The notes beneath the pieces were generated by a model. That model did no database searches and was not told the DNA's origin. It was given only the letters and a program-made list of their open reading frames with translations. This document shows positions 24,944 to 34,466 of a stretch of 64,000 bases of DNA, in pieces. The position numbers and the translations under genes were made by a program. The DNA is taken from contig JAEZOB010000003.1 in the NCBI GenBank assembly GCA_023414355.1, forward strand, positions 1 to 64,000, read 5' to 3'. Source of the stretch: Bacillota bacterium (lineage in GTDB: Bacteria > Bacillota > Clostridia > Lachnospirales > Lachnospiraceae). Within the stretch, counting starts at the first letter, position 1, and every line of letters begins with the position of its first letter.

Positions 24944-26359
24944 ATGGAAAGTACAGCAAATAATAAAAAATGGACAATCATGGTAATCGTAGTATTAGCG
25001 ACTTTTATGTCGACCCTGGATGGCAGTATAGTAAACGTAGCACTGCCAAGGATGGCTAAGGTCCTGGGGGTTACGACTGCAAATATACAATTGGTGGCAA
25101 CCTGTTATTTGATCGCCATCGCAGGCACAGTATTAATTTTCGGAAGATTGGGTGATATCCTTGGAAAAACAAGAGTATTTACGATTGGACTGGGTATTTT
25201 TACCCTTGGTTCCCTGCTTTGCGGCTTGACACATTCCTTTGCATTGCTGATCATAGCAAGAATTATTCAGGCGATCGGTGCGGCCGGTACCATGGCCAAT
25301 AATCAGGGCATCATAGCAGAGACCTTTCCTCCAAACGAAAGAGGGAAAGCACTTGGATTGAACGGAACAGCCGTAGCCTTAGGCTCCCTTGTGGGTCCCG
25401 GATTTGGCGGTCTGATTGTGGGAGTTGCAAGCTGGGAATATATTTTTTTGATCAATGTACCGATTGGACTGATCACCTTATTCTTATGCATTAAGCTATT
25501 ACCGAAAGGACAAAAAAGGGTTCAGGGAAGGTTTGACACCCTGGGTGCAGGTTTATTTCTGATCGCTATCATTTCGCTGTTCTCAGCCATGAACGAAGGC
25601 TTAAATCGAGGCTTTACTGACCCTTTGATCTTGTCGGGCTTTGCTCTGTCTGCGATATCCTTCTTCGCGTTCCTTCTGGTTGAAAGCAAGCGTGAGAATC
25701 CGATGATTCAGTTACAGATTTTTCAGAATACGCTTTTTTCACTCAGCATCTTCTGCGGATTTATTTCTTTTGTGGCGATATTCTGTAACAATATCATTCT
25801 GCCCTTTTACTTGCAGGAGGCGAGGGCCTTCACTCCCGGGCAAGCGGGGCTTTTGCTCATGATCTATCCATTGATTCTGTCCGTAGTTGCTCCGGCTAGC
25901 GGACATTTATCTGACGAAATCGGATCGGAGCTGCTTACCTTCCTCGGTCTGGTATTAACCAGCACAGGTTTGTTTATGATGTCAACACTGAAAGAGAATT
26001 CAACTCTATTCAGTATGATCCTTTTCATAGGAATCATGTCGGTCGGAATGGGGATTTTCCAATCACCGAATAATTCGCTGATTATGTCAACGGTATCCAG
26101 GGATAAGCTCGGAATCGCCGGCAGTATTAATGCATTAATCAGAAACCTGGGGATGGTTTGCGGCATCGCGTTGGCTACCACTTTGTTATACAGTATGATG
26201 AGTTTCAGAATCGGGTATCGGGTTACGGACTTTGTTGCAGGACGAATTGATGCTTTTATCTTCGGAATGAAGACAGTATATATCGCAGCAGGAGGGATCG
26301 CGCTCATTGGAGCGGTATTGACACTGGTCAGATTGATCGGGAAAAAGCGGAGAACATAA
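24944..26359 (+). CDS. MFS drug transporter, EmrB/QacA (DHA2) type
   Basis: A 471-residue membrane protein with about fourteen helices. FMSTLDGSIVNVALP in helix 1 is the DHA2 family motif, GRLGDILGKTR is motif A after helix 2, and GLNGTAVALGSLVGPGFGG is the antiporter-type motif C in helix 5. It should be a proton-driven exporter of hydrophobic compounds. GAGAGG lies before the ATG. It is monocistronic, with an operator-like palindrome in its promoter and a terminator behind it. Confidence 0.9.
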   Translation: MESTANNKKWTIMVIVVLATFMSTLDGSIVNVALPRMAKVLGVTTANIQLVATCYLIAIAGTVLIFGRLGDILGKTRVFTIGLGIFTLGSLLCGLTHSFALLIIARIIQAIGAAGTMANNQGIIAETFPPNERGKALGLNGTAVALGSLVGPGFGGLIVGVASWEYIFLINVPIGLITLFLCIKLLPKGQKRVQGRFDTLGAGLFLIAIISLFSAMNEGLNRGFTDPLILSGFALSAISFFAFLLVESKRENPMIQLQIFQNTLFSLSIFCGFISFVAIFCNNIILPFYLQEARAFTPGQAGLLLMIYPLILSVVAPASGHLSDEIGSELLTFLGLVLTSTGLFMMSTLKENSTLFSMILFIGIMSVGMGIFQSPNNSLIMSTVSRDKLGIAGSINALIRNLGMVCGIALATTLLYSMMSFRIGYRVTDFVAGRIDAFIFGMKTVYIAAGGIALIGAVLTLVRLIGKKRRT

Positions 26360-26363
26360 AAAC

Positions 26364-26430
26364 TGCTGTAAAAATGTTCTTTGCACGATCAAAACATCTT
26401 ACAGCAACTGCTTTTTAAATTTTTTTTATC
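26364..26430 (+). terminator. Rho-independent terminator
   Basis: TGCTGTAAAAATGTT pairs with AACATCTTACAGCA with minor mismatch (26364-26378 and 26393-26406), followed by CTTTTTAAATTTTTTTT. It ends the MFS gene. Confidence 0.75.
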
Positions 26431-26553
26431 TTTCTGAGTTTACTATACCACAAAATCCAATATTATTCAAGACTGGTAATATATGGTTCGGTGTGATAAT
26501 TAACATATAGAGATAACGTATCTTAAGTCTCTATAAAACAGGAGGGTAAGAAT

Positions 26554-27282
26554 ATGAGAATAAGTGAAAATATGGAGCTGTTGGAGTTAGAATGTGTGCT
26601 TACAAACGGACCGGGGAGGATACATCCACTCTTCGTTTGGGATGATCAGGATGTAGTTTTATTTGATGCCGGCTTACCGGGGATGGGAGACGTTATCCGG
26701 GAAGCAGCAGAAAAGGCCGGAGTTCCGTTCGAAAGACTAAACAAAATCATGATTACTCATTCCGATATGGATCATATTGGTAGTCTGGCCAAAATCATAC
26801 AGGAAAATGATCATAAAATTACAGTATACGCACATAAAGAAGAGAAACCCTATATCGAAGCAGAATTACCTCCGGTAAGGGTAAAACAGATGGAGGAAAG
26901 AATTGGATTATCATCAGGAGTAATGCGGGAACAATTGGTTACGATGACCGAAGGGTTGAAAAGAAGTTATCCTATGTTCAAAGCGAATGTTGACAGGATA
27001 GTTGAGGATGGAGAAGTTCTGCCCTTCTGCGGAGGGATTATATGCATCTTCACTCCGGGACATACTCCCGGGCATATGAGTTATTATTTTGAAAAGCTTC
27101 ATCTACTGGTAGCTGGAGATATTCTTCAGATCAATGATGGAGTTATTGACAGATGTCCTGACTTTACCACGATAGAGGAGGTAGCCCTTCAAAAATCGTT
27201 GGAGAGACTTGGCAATTATGAAATCGAGACCATTGTCTGTTATCACGGAGGCTTATTTCAAGGAGAACTAGCAATAAAATAA
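26554..27282 (+). CDS. MBL-fold metallohydrolase
   Basis: A 242-residue protein of the metallo-beta-lactamase fold. Metal ligands are seen in ITHSDMDHIG (HxDxDH form, with the first His followed by Ser-Asp), TPGHTPGHMSYY, VAGDIL and the late CYHGG. AGGAGGG precedes the ATG. Two small genes follow in the same direction within 60 bases each, so an operon is likely. Glyoxalase II-like or lactonase activity is possible; the substrate is unknown. Confidence 0.87.
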   Translation: MRISENMELLELECVLTNGPGRIHPLFVWDDQDVVLFDAGLPGMGDVIREAAEKAGVPFERLNKIMITHSDMDHIGSLAKIIQENDHKITVYAHKEEKPYIEAELPPVRVKQMEERIGLSSGVMREQLVTMTEGLKRSYPMFKANVDRIVEDGEVLPFCGGIICIFTPGHTPGHMSYYFEKLHLLVAGDILQINDGVIDRCPDFTTIEEVALQKSLERLGNYEIETIVCYHGGLFQGELAIK

Positions 27283-27313
27283 ATGAAATGATTTAAGAAG
27301 GAGGTACCATCCT

Positions 27314-27763
27314 ATGACTCGTTATGTTCATACCAATATTATTGCAAAAGATCCGACTCTATTAATCGATTTCTATCAACAGGTATTTGACTGCCGCAGG
27401 ATCGGTGAGACAAGGAATCTGCGTGGAGACTGGCTGGACCGGCTGGCCGGTATTCCCGATGCGCATATCACAGGGGAGCATTTATGTCTTCCCGGTTATG
27501 AGGAGGGACATCCGACACTTGAGATCTTCTCCTATGAGAAGATGCAGGGAGAACAGCAGCACCCCATCAACTCCTACGGATTTGCGCATATTGCTTTTGA
27601 AGTAGATAATGTAGAGAAGACACTGGAGAAAGTGTTGGCTTTCGGAGGCAGTATGGTAGGAGAGCTTGTCCATGCTGATTATGAGGATGGACGTAAAGCA
27701 ACCTTTGTATACACCAGGGACCCGGAAGGAAATATCGTAGAACTGCAAAGTTGGAGTAAGTGA
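27314..27763 (+). CDS. VOC superfamily (glyoxalase-like) protein
   Basis: A 149-residue protein with two beta-alpha-beta-beta-beta modules. HTNIIAKDPTLLIDFYQQVF starts the first, and GFAHIAFEVDNVEKTLEKVLAFGG with YTRDPEGNIVELQSW forms the second, with His and Glu as metal-ligand candidates. AGGAGG precedes the ATG. It lies 31 bases after the MBL gene, so a joint role on aldehydes or lactones is possible but unproven. Confidence 0.87.
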   Translation: MTRYVHTNIIAKDPTLLIDFYQQVFDCRRIGETRNLRGDWLDRLAGIPDAHITGEHLCLPGYEEGHPTLEIFSYEKMQGEQQHPINSYGFAHIAFEVDNVEKTLEKVLAFGGSMVGELVHADYEDGRKATFVYTRDPEGNIVELQSWSK

Positions 27764-27823
27764 TAAGATCGTACGGTTGTCACTCTGTGTCATATTAAAT
27801 ATCGATCAGAAGGAGAGAAAATT

Positions 27824-28659
27824 ATGATACTGGGCTGCCATTTATCATCATCAAAAGGCTTTCTTCCCATGGGTAAGGAAGCGTTGAGTATTGGAGCAAA
27901 CACCTTTCAGTTTTTTACCCGTAATCCTCGAGGCAGTAAGGCGAAGAAGCTTGATTCAGAGGATGCAAGAAAGCTTCTCGCACTGGCTAAGGAGAATGAT
28001 TTCGGGGTATTGTTGGCCCATGCTCCCCTATACTCTCAACCCCTGCTCTGCAGATCCCAAGGTACGAGAATTTGCATTACTGACCATGGCAGATGATTTA
28101 GAACGGATGGAACATCTGCCCTGTAATTACTATAACCTTCACCCTGGCAGTCACGGAGGGCAGGGAATAGATACCGGTATAACGCTGATTACCGATGCAC
28201 TCAATGAAACATTAACCACAAAACAAACCACGAAAGTACTATTAGAAACCATGGCCGGAAAAAGGAACTGAGGTGGGAAGGACATTCGAAGAGCTTCGCA
28301 GGATTCTGGACGGAGTGTTTCTGTCAGATCAAGTAGGCGTTTGTCTGGATACCTGCCATATTCATGATGCAGGATATGATATCGTCAATGACCTTGACGG
28401 AGTTCTGGAGGAGTTTGACCGAATTCTGGGTCTGGAAAAATTAAAAGCAATTCATATCAATGACAGTAAGAATCCATTGGGCTGTCATAAGGATCGTCAT
28501 GAAAAGATCGGACAGGGAACCATCGGACTCGAGGCAATTGCCAGGATTATTAATCATCCGGTATTAAGGGGGCTGCCTTTTTATCTTGAAACACCAAACG
28601 AGCTGTCCGGTTATGCTGAAGAGATCAGCTTATTAAGAGGATTGTTCAGGGAGAGCTAA
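27824..28659 (+). pseudogene. nfo: endonuclease IV gene with two +1 homopolymer shifts
   Basis: The three reading frames together encode a full-length apurinic endonuclease IV. Frame one runs from MILGCHLSSSKGF to VLLAHAP. The extra base in CCCC (28025-28028) shifts to frame two (YTLNPCSADPKVREFA to LLETMAGK). The extra base in AAAAA (28259-28263) shifts to frame three (EVGRTFEELRRI to the end). Removing one base from each run gives a 277-residue enzyme, the normal length. Zinc-ligand regions LAHAPY, NLHPGSH, LDTCHIHDAGYD and HINDSK are all kept. Either sequencing errors or a recent inactivation; the well-kept ends of all three segments favour error. Confidence 0.88.
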
Positions 28660-28702
28660 ACACATTTCTTATAGTCTTAGAAGAGGGATAGTACAAAACG
28701 AT

Positions 28703-28742
28703 AAAAAGGTGATGCAGGCACGAAGCGGCATTACCTTTTTTG
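28703..28742 (+). terminator. Rho-independent terminator
   Basis: AAAAAGGTGATGC (28703-28715) pairs with GCATTACCTTTTT (28728-28740), with one G-T pair; the stem's own T-run serves as tail. It ends the MBL/VOC/nfo group. Confidence 0.85.
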
Positions 28743-28878
28743 GCTTATGGATAAGATATCCTTCTACGAATTTGGAAGAGGAGCCCAAAAAGCAGGGCTT
28801 TACTTTGTTTTATTTGTAATCAGGGAGAATAAGCGCTATAATGGAAAAAGTAGTTGATCTGTACTATGGGGGGAGTAT

Positions 28879-30474
28879 ATGAAGAAATCATATCAAATTG
28901 TTCTAATTCTTGGGGGTATATTCGCTTTATTTAATCTAAGCTTTTTCCTTTTGATGCGATCCATCTGGATCTTTGTAGATCATACGATTAATCTCCCGGG
29001 AGGAATCACCTTTACCGGATTATTTACCGGGATCTTGTTGGGAATCACGATATTCTTTATCATAGTCATCGGAATACGTACGTATACAAAGAGTGCACTG
29101 CGGGTGCTTCCTATCACAATTTTGATCTACTTTTTTCTTTTCATAGAAATAGCAGCGTTGATGCTGAATGGTTATCTTTACCTTCAGATGGGAAGTATTC
29201 AATACGAAGTGTTCAGAGAGTTGAGATTTGCTCTGCCCTATATGGGTGCGGCTGTCATATTATTGTTTTTCACTCTGGTATATCCGAAGACAAGACTCTG
29301 TAAACGCAGATGGTTTCAGGTACTGATGCTTCTGCTTGTGGCTGGGACCTCAGTGTATTTGATCTATGACTTTGGCCGGGTAAGGATTACCTCCGGTCCG
29401 ATCCTGCAGGAGGTAGATCAGGATACACTGGCAGTTCTTTGGACTACAAATGTAGAATGTACCGGAGAGGTAAGATATGGGAGTAATCCGGAGAAGCTGA
29501 CTACAGCATATCAGGAAGAAGATGGGCTTATACAGGCCAATACAAGGCTTCATAAGGTGTTACTGAACATGACAGATCAGGAGGAAGTATATTACCTCGT
29601 AGAGAGCAGAAAGATAAAGCGGCTTTATCAAAACTATGCCTCTTACGGAAACACAATCGTCTCCCCTTTTCTTTACTATCAAAAACAGCCGGAAGAGGAT
29701 AAAGTAACCTTTTATGTCCTGAATGATGTCCATGGAAATCAACAAATCTATGAGAACTTTCTGACAAGAAATAGGTATGATTTTGTTGTCTCTAATGGTG
29801 ATGCAGTGGAAGTTGCAGAAGATTTTAAGGCCATCACTGAGAAATTTCTGTCGCCCTTTGGACGGGGTACTTTTCATGGCAAACGGCTGTATTTTGTGCG
29901 TGGTAATCACGAAACTAGAGGCGCAGCTGCAAGAAGCTTAAAGGAATATCTTGCGCTACCGGGCAACAGATATTATTATACCTTTACGGCCGGACCAGTC
30001 TATGCAATCGTTTTGGATTCCGGTGAAGATAAGCCGGATCATCATGAGGAATACAGCGGTCTGGTAGATTTTAAGAGTTATAAAGAGGAAGAGACAAAAT
30101 GGCTGGAGCAGGTATTGGCAAGTGAGGAATATAAGGCAGCCCCTTATCATATCGCATTCATTCATATGCCGCTCAATAGCTACCTTGAACAGACAGAAGA
30201 GGATTATTTAAAAACGGATGAAACGATGTGGCGTTCTATGCTGTCTGAGGCAGGAATTGATGTCGTCTTCTCCGGGCACACTCATACAGCTGAGGTTATC
30301 AATCCTTCTGAGTATGATGCTGTATTTCCGACAGTAATCGGCGGGGGAGAAGCCTGGAAGGGTAAGGATTATCGGGCAGTCAGAGTAGAAGCTTCCCCAC
30401 GGCAGATGATTGTATCCTATGAAGACTGGGAAGGCAACAGGGAGGAAGTGTTACAGCTTCTCCCTAAGCAGTAG
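28879..30474 (+). CDS. membrane-anchored metallophosphoesterase
   Basis: A 531-residue protein. Residues 1-170 hold five membrane helices. Residues about 175-255 look like a fibronectin-type N-domain of purple acid phosphatases (AVLWTTNVECTGEVRYG). Residues about 270-490 form the calcineurin-like catalytic domain with NDVHGN, VSNGDAVE, VRGNHETRG, FIHMPL and FSGHTHTAEV supplying the two-metal ligands. The catalytic part is probably outside the cell. GGGGGGAG precedes the ATG. It is monocistronic. Substrate unknown. Confidence 0.87.
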   Translation: MKKSYQIVLILGGIFALFNLSFFLLMRSIWIFVDHTINLPGGITFTGLFTGILLGITIFFIIVIGIRTYTKSALRVLPITILIYFFLFIEIAALMLNGYLYLQMGSIQYEVFRELRFALPYMGAAVILLFFTLVYPKTRLCKRRWFQVLMLLLVAGTSVYLIYDFGRVRITSGPILQEVDQDTLAVLWTTNVECTGEVRYGSNPEKLTTAYQEEDGLIQANTRLHKVLLNMTDQEEVYYLVESRKIKRLYQNYASYGNTIVSPFLYYQKQPEEDKVTFYVLNDVHGNQQIYENFLTRNRYDFVVSNGDAVEVAEDFKAITEKFLSPFGRGTFHGKRLYFVRGNHETRGAAARSLKEYLALPGNRYYYTFTAGPVYAIVLDSGEDKPDHHEEYSGLVDFKSYKEEETKWLEQVLASEEYKAAPYHIAFIHMPLNSYLEQTEEDYLKTDETMWRSMLSEAGIDVVFSGHTHTAEVINPSEYDAVFPTVIGGGEAWKGKDYRAVRVEASPRQMIVSYEDWEGNREEVLQLLPKQ

Positions 30475-30569
30475 GTATCAAGGTAACCGGATTAAAAATC
30501 ACATTAGCAAGCAAAAGGTATAGAAGTTTTCTTAGTATTTGAGTTGCTTATAGCAAAAGAGGAGTCAGA

Positions 30570-31097
30570 ATGAATAATAATGATATATTGATCAGATTCA
30601 GATATGCACTAGATATCAAGGATACAGATATAATTGAAATTTTCAAGCTGGGCGGCATCACTGTGACACGGGAGGAGCTGCAGCGTATGCTGATGAAACC
30701 GAAAAACAGTAATTATCTGGTTTCAGAGGAAGAGGAGTTTATTGCAGCGGACAATATGCGAAGATGTAATAACTTCATGCTGGAATCATTTCTAAATGGC
30801 TTCATCATATTGAAAAGAGGGAAGCAGGAGCCAAAGCCCGGAGAACCTGAAAAACAAATGTTTATGATTAATAAGAATTCAACTGTCAATAATGTTGTGC
30901 TGAAGAAATTAAAAATCGCATTGGCTCTGACCAGTGATGATATATTGGATATTATCAAACTGGCAGGAGCCAGTCTGTCAAACAGTGAATTAAGTGCCGT
31001 ACTTCGAAGAGAGGGACAACGTAATTATAAGGAATGCGGAGATAGTTATATCAAATATTTTTTAAAGGGTTTGGCTATTCGCTATCGGATTAAATGA
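30570..31097 (+). CDS. DUF1456 (YehS-like) protein
   Basis: A 175-residue protein made of two related halves. Residues about 3-90 (NNDILIRFRYALDIKDTDIIEIFKLGG, then FLNGFIILKRG) and about 107-172 (VLKKLKIALALTSDDILDIIKLAG, then FLKGLAIRYR) repeat the same helical unit, the DUF1456 duplication. GAGGAG precedes the ATG. The function of the family is unknown. The DEAD-box helicase follows after 90 bases. Confidence 0.85.
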   Translation: MNNNDILIRFRYALDIKDTDIIEIFKLGGITVTREELQRMLMKPKNSNYLVSEEEEFIAADNMRRCNNFMLESFLNGFIILKRGKQEPKPGEPEKQMFMINKNSTVNNVVLKKLKIALALTSDDILDIIKLAGASLSNSELSAVLRREGQRNYKECGDSYIKYFLKGLAIRYRIK

Positions 31098-31131
31098 TAC
31101 GAATGAGAATATAAATCAAGAAATTTCACAT

Positions 31132-31149
31132 GGTAAATATATGTTTACC
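31132..31149. promoter_or_regulatory. inverted repeat upstream of the helicase
   Basis: GGTAAATAT and ATGTTTACC form an 18-base dyad with one mismatch, 38 bases before the helicase start. It may be an operator or part of the leader; no promoter boxes were settled. Confidence 0.4.
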
Positions 31150-31187
31150 CCTTAAATTTACCGGTGTTTATAAGAATGGAGAATTTT

Positions 31188-32927
31188 ATGCAATTTAAAG
31201 AATTAAAGATTATGCCGGAAATAATAAAGGTTCTTGAAAAAGAACACTATGTTAACCCTACACCCATTCAGGAAGAGGCAATTCCGTATATACTGAATGG
31301 TAGGGATATCCTGGGATGTGCACAGACTGGGACCGGTAAGACAGCAGCCTTTGCAATACCGACATTACAGTTACTTAGCGAGGAGAGAGTTCATCCAGCA
31401 GAGCATAAGATCAGGGCTTTGATTATCACACCAACCAGAGAGCTTGCCCTTCAGATCTATGAAAGCTTTTGTACCTATGGCAGATATACAAAAATGAAAT
31501 GCTGTGTCATCTTTGGTGGTGTTTCTCAAAAACCACAGGAAGAAAAATTACAGCAGGGTGTGGATATTCTTGTGGCAACTCCCGGGAGATTGAATGACTT
31601 AATCAATCAAAGGCTCGTAGATATCGGGAATATTAAGATACTTATTCTGGACGAAGCGGATCGTATGCTGGATATGGGATTTATCAATGATGTCAAAAAG
31701 ATCATCGCCAAAACACCGGTGAAAAAGCAGACGTTACTCTTTTCGGCTACCATGCCAACAGATATTGCTAATCTGTCCAATACGATTCTGAAGAACCCGG
31801 CTAAGATTGAAATAACTCCTGTGTCATCCACTGTAGATACGATAGAACAATATCTTTATTATGTTGATAAGGCTAACAAGAAGGATTTATTACTGCATAT
31901 CTTAAAGGATCAAGCCATCGAATCCGCTTTGGTTTTTACCCGGACCAAACATGGAGCAGATCGTATCGTAAAGCAGTTATCGAAGGAAAATGTGACAGCA
32001 CAGGCTATACACGGGGATAAGTCTCAAGGAGCAAGGCAAACTGCATTAAGTAATTTTAAGAATAGAAAGCTACGCATTCTGATTGCTACAGATATCGCTG
32101 CCAGAGGAATTGATATTGATGAGCTTTCCCATGTCATCAATTATGATCTGCCGGATGTACCGGAAACTTATGTACACAGAATTGGAAGGACAGGCCGTGC
32201 GGGACTTGGAGGTGTGGCAATCTCCTTCTGTGATTTTGATGAGAAGGAGTTATTGACCGATATTGAAAAACTAATTGGCAAACACCTTCAGGAGGTAAAG
32301 GAACATCCATATCCTTTGATGAACAATTTTCCGGCAGTAAAAGCAACACAGCCAAGAGCTAGGAAGGATACAGTGAAAGATTCACAGACTAAGAAAGAAG
32401 CTGTGAAGTCCGAAATATCGCACAGAGAACCGCCAGTTAGAAACGGTATACAAAGAAACAATTATCAGACAGATACTAAGCAAAGAAATAATTCACAAAG
32501 AATTACCTCAGAGAGAAATACATTAGAGAGAAATACCACACAGAGAAATACCTCAGAGAGAAATACCTCAGAGAGAAATACCTCACAGAAAGATACCACA
32601 CAAAGAAGTACTTCACAGACAGATACCACACAGAGAAGTACTTCACAGAGAGAGGCCTCACAGAGAAGTACCTCGCAGAAAGATACCACACAGAGAAATA
32701 TCTTACAAAGAGATACTACACAGAGAAGTACTTCTCAGAGAAAGACCACACAGAGGGATGGCTCACAAAGAGATACCTCTGCGATGGCTTCCGGGAAGGA
32801 TAAATTATATCCGAAGAAGAAATATCGAATGACAGCAGATGGTGTTTTAAAAGAAAAAAGGAGCTTTTTTAAGAAATCAAATAAAAGCTATGGGGGGAGA
32901 GTACCTAATCAAAAGACGAAATCATAA
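31188..32927 (+). CDS. DEAD-box ATP-dependent RNA helicase with repeat tail
   Basis: A 579-residue helicase. The core (about 1-375) has the Q motif (PTPIQEEAIPYIL), AQTGTGKT, PTRELALQ, GG, ATPGRLND, DEADRMLD, SATMP, ALVFTRTK, IATDIAARGID and HRIGRTGRAG. The tail has about twenty five-residue repeats (QRSTS, QRNTS, ERNTS, QKDTT), rich in Arg, Gln, Ser and Thr, then a basic end. Basic disordered tails in such helicases bind RNA, and Arg/Gln/Ser repeats may favour condensates. Start 31188 has GGAG at 8 bases; an earlier GTG at 31164 is less likely. RhlE/CshA-like. Confidence 0.92.
   Translation: MQFKELKIMPEIIKVLEKEHYVNPTPIQEEAIPYILNGRDILGCAQTGTGKTAAFAIPTLQLLSEERVHPAEHKIRALIITPTRELALQIYESFCTYGRYTKMKCCVIFGGVSQKPQEEKLQQGVDILVATPGRLNDLINQRLVDIGNIKILILDEADRMLDMGFINDVKKIIAKTPVKKQTLLFSATMPTDIANLSNTILKNPAKIEITPVSSTVDTIEQYLYYVDKANKKDLLLHILKDQAIESALVFTRTKHGADRIVKQLSKENVTAQAIHGDKSQGARQTALSNFKNRKLRILIATDIAARGIDIDELSHVINYDLPDVPETYVHRIGRTGRAGLGGVAISFCDFDEKELLTDIEKLIGKHLQEVKEHPYPLMNNFPAVKATQPRARKDTVKDSQTKKEAVKSEISHREPPVRNGIQRNNYQTDTKQRNNSQRITSERNTLERNTTQRNTSERNTSERNTSQKDTTQRSTSQTDTTQRSTSQREASQRSTSQKDTTQRNILQRDTTQRSTSQRKTTQRDGSQRDTSAMASGKDKLYPKKKYRMTADGVLKEKRSFFKKSNKSYGGRVPNQKTKS
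32480..32780. repeat. 15-base coding tandem repeat in the helicase tail
   Basis: About twenty degenerate 15-base units such as CACAGAGAAGTACCT or CAGAGAGAAATACCT run in frame, encoding five-residue units with Arg or Lys at position 2 and Thr at 4. Copy number changes keep the reading frame. Confidence 0.85.
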
Positions 32928-32971
32928 ATCAGTAAAATGAACTGATTGGGATATACTAGGGGGGGAAAACG

Positions 32972-33520
32972 ATGTTTAGTGATAAAAGAGGCAAAAAGGT
33001 AATATTAGTTGCACATTGTATTTTGAATCAGAATGCAAAGCTTGATGAGTGCGCCCATTATCCCGGTGCTATTCGGGAGATTATTCAACTGTTGTTGGAA
33101 CGCGGGATAGGCATGATTCAAATGCCTTGCCCTGAGTTAATCAGACTTGGGCTCGACAGGCAGGCAGATAAATCAACCAGTCACACGGTTCAGTCAGAGG
33201 ATACCAGAATATCAAGGATTATGCAGGAAGCAGAAGCACAGAAGCTATGTAAAAAAATCTCAGAGGATATTGTATATCAGGTTGAGGAATATCAGAAAAA
33301 TGGGTTTGAAGTTCTTGGCCTATTGGGTATTAACGGATCTCCTACCTGTGGGGTGGAGACGACATGGGCAGATGACCATGAGTTTGATGGATATGGCGTA
33401 CTGATAAAATGTCTTGAAGAAGAATTGGCGCAAAGAAACATTACTCTTAATATGGCAGGGATAAAGGCAAATGATACCTGTAGCGCGATAGAGACGGTTC
33501 AAACCTTACTTGCATTATAG
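32972..33520 (+). CDS. TudS-related putative desulfidase (DUF523-like)
   Basis: A 182-residue soluble protein. Three cysteines sit where the DUF523/TudS family binds a [4Fe-4S] cluster: AHCILNQN (about residue 16), QMPCPEL (about 52) and GSPTCG (about 128). TudS removes sulfur from thiouracil. This one resembles the clostridial TudS-related group I recall as CD3072-type. GGGGGG precedes the ATG. It stands alone between the helicase and an acetyltransferase. The reaction is inferred. Confidence 0.75.
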   Translation: MFSDKRGKKVILVAHCILNQNAKLDECAHYPGAIREIIQLLLERGIGMIQMPCPELIRLGLDRQADKSTSHTVQSEDTRISRIMQEAEAQKLCKKISEDIVYQVEEYQKNGFEVLGLLGINGSPTCGVETTWADDHEFDGYGVLIKCLEEELAQRNITLNMAGIKANDTCSAIETVQTLLAL

Positions 33521-33568
33521 TGTTACATTAGCTAAACTTTAAGCATTAGTTCATGAGGAGGAAATGTC

Positions 33569-34459
33569 ATGTCAGTACAGTTCAGGAACTATACAGAGCA
33601 GGCAGGAATTACCAAGGATTATAATAAAGTAAGGGCTTTTCTCGTCAAGTTGGGATATGCAGAATTTACGTATGCAAGATGGGATTGGGTAACTACTCAT
33701 AGCTATCTTGATAAAAACTCTGTGGGAAGGATTGGTATCTGGGAAGAGAATCACGAAGTGGTCGGACTGGCAACCTATGATTGCTTTTTAGGAACTGCAT
33801 ATTGCCTGGCCTTACCACAATATACATCAATCAAAAGAGAAATATTATTATATGCAATGGATCAGCTTTCCAACAACGGAGAGTTCGGAGTTGTTATTGC
33901 TGATTCTGATGTGGAATTTCAGGATATCGCCGCGCAATTAGGGTTTTATGCAACCACGGACAAGGAGTACGATGCGGCGTTCTATATTGACCGTACCTCA
34001 ACGAAATACAAGCTTCCAGAAGGCTTTTCAATAACCTCAATGGAAGAAACCTTTGATTTACTTCAATATCGCAGAGTTTTGTGGAAAGGCTTTAATCATG
34101 AACTGAATGGAGAGGGAGAATTCTCATTTACGAAAAAAAGAGAAGACAGTTCAAAGGAGGAGATGCTACGACCAAATGTGAATCTGAGTCTGAAGATTGC
34201 TGTAGTTGCACCTGATAGAAATTTTGCAGCTTATTGTGGAATGTGGTATGACCCGGTAGCAGGTTTTGCTGTGATTGAACCGGTAGCGACAGACCCTGAG
34301 TACCGAAAGCTTGGACTTGGTAGAGCTGCAGTATTGGAAGGGATAAGGCGAGTAGGCGAACTTGGAGCAAAGATAGCTTATGTTGGTTCTTCACAGCAAT
34401 TCTATTATCGTATCGGCATGAGGCCTTATGCCGCATCTACTGTTTGGAAGAAACTATGA
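33569..34459 (+). CDS. GNAT family N-acetyltransferase
   Basis: A 296-residue protein with two GNAT-like halves. The C-terminal half is the complete one: AAYCGMWYDPVAGFAVIEPVATDPEYRKLGLGRAAVLEGIRR contains the acetyl-CoA pyrophosphate loop RKLGLGRA. The N-terminal half keeps the fold pattern (GIWEENHEVVGLATYD) but no clear CoA loop. AGGAGG precedes the ATG. It is followed 7 bases later by a DUF1801 gene, so they are likely co-transcribed. Substrate unknown. Confidence 0.87.
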   Translation: MSVQFRNYTEQAGITKDYNKVRAFLVKLGYAEFTYARWDWVTTHSYLDKNSVGRIGIWEENHEVVGLATYDCFLGTAYCLALPQYTSIKREILLYAMDQLSNNGEFGVVIADSDVEFQDIAAQLGFYATTDKEYDAAFYIDRTSTKYKLPEGFSITSMEETFDLLQYRRVLWKGFNHELNGEGEFSFTKKREDSSKEEMLRPNVNLSLKIAVVAPDRNFAAYCGMWYDPVAGFAVIEPVATDPEYRKLGLGRAAVLEGIRRVGELGAKIAYVGSSQQFYYRIGMRPYAASTVWKKL

Positions 34460-34466
34460 GGAAAGG

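Noticed and set aside
32465..32689. minus-strand frames opposite the helicase tail
   Set aside because: They are the mirror of the 15-base coding repeat and have no start signals.
32480..32780. repeat array considered as CRISPR
   Set aside because: The units are contiguous, 15 bases, in frame with the helicase, and there are no spacers or cas genes.
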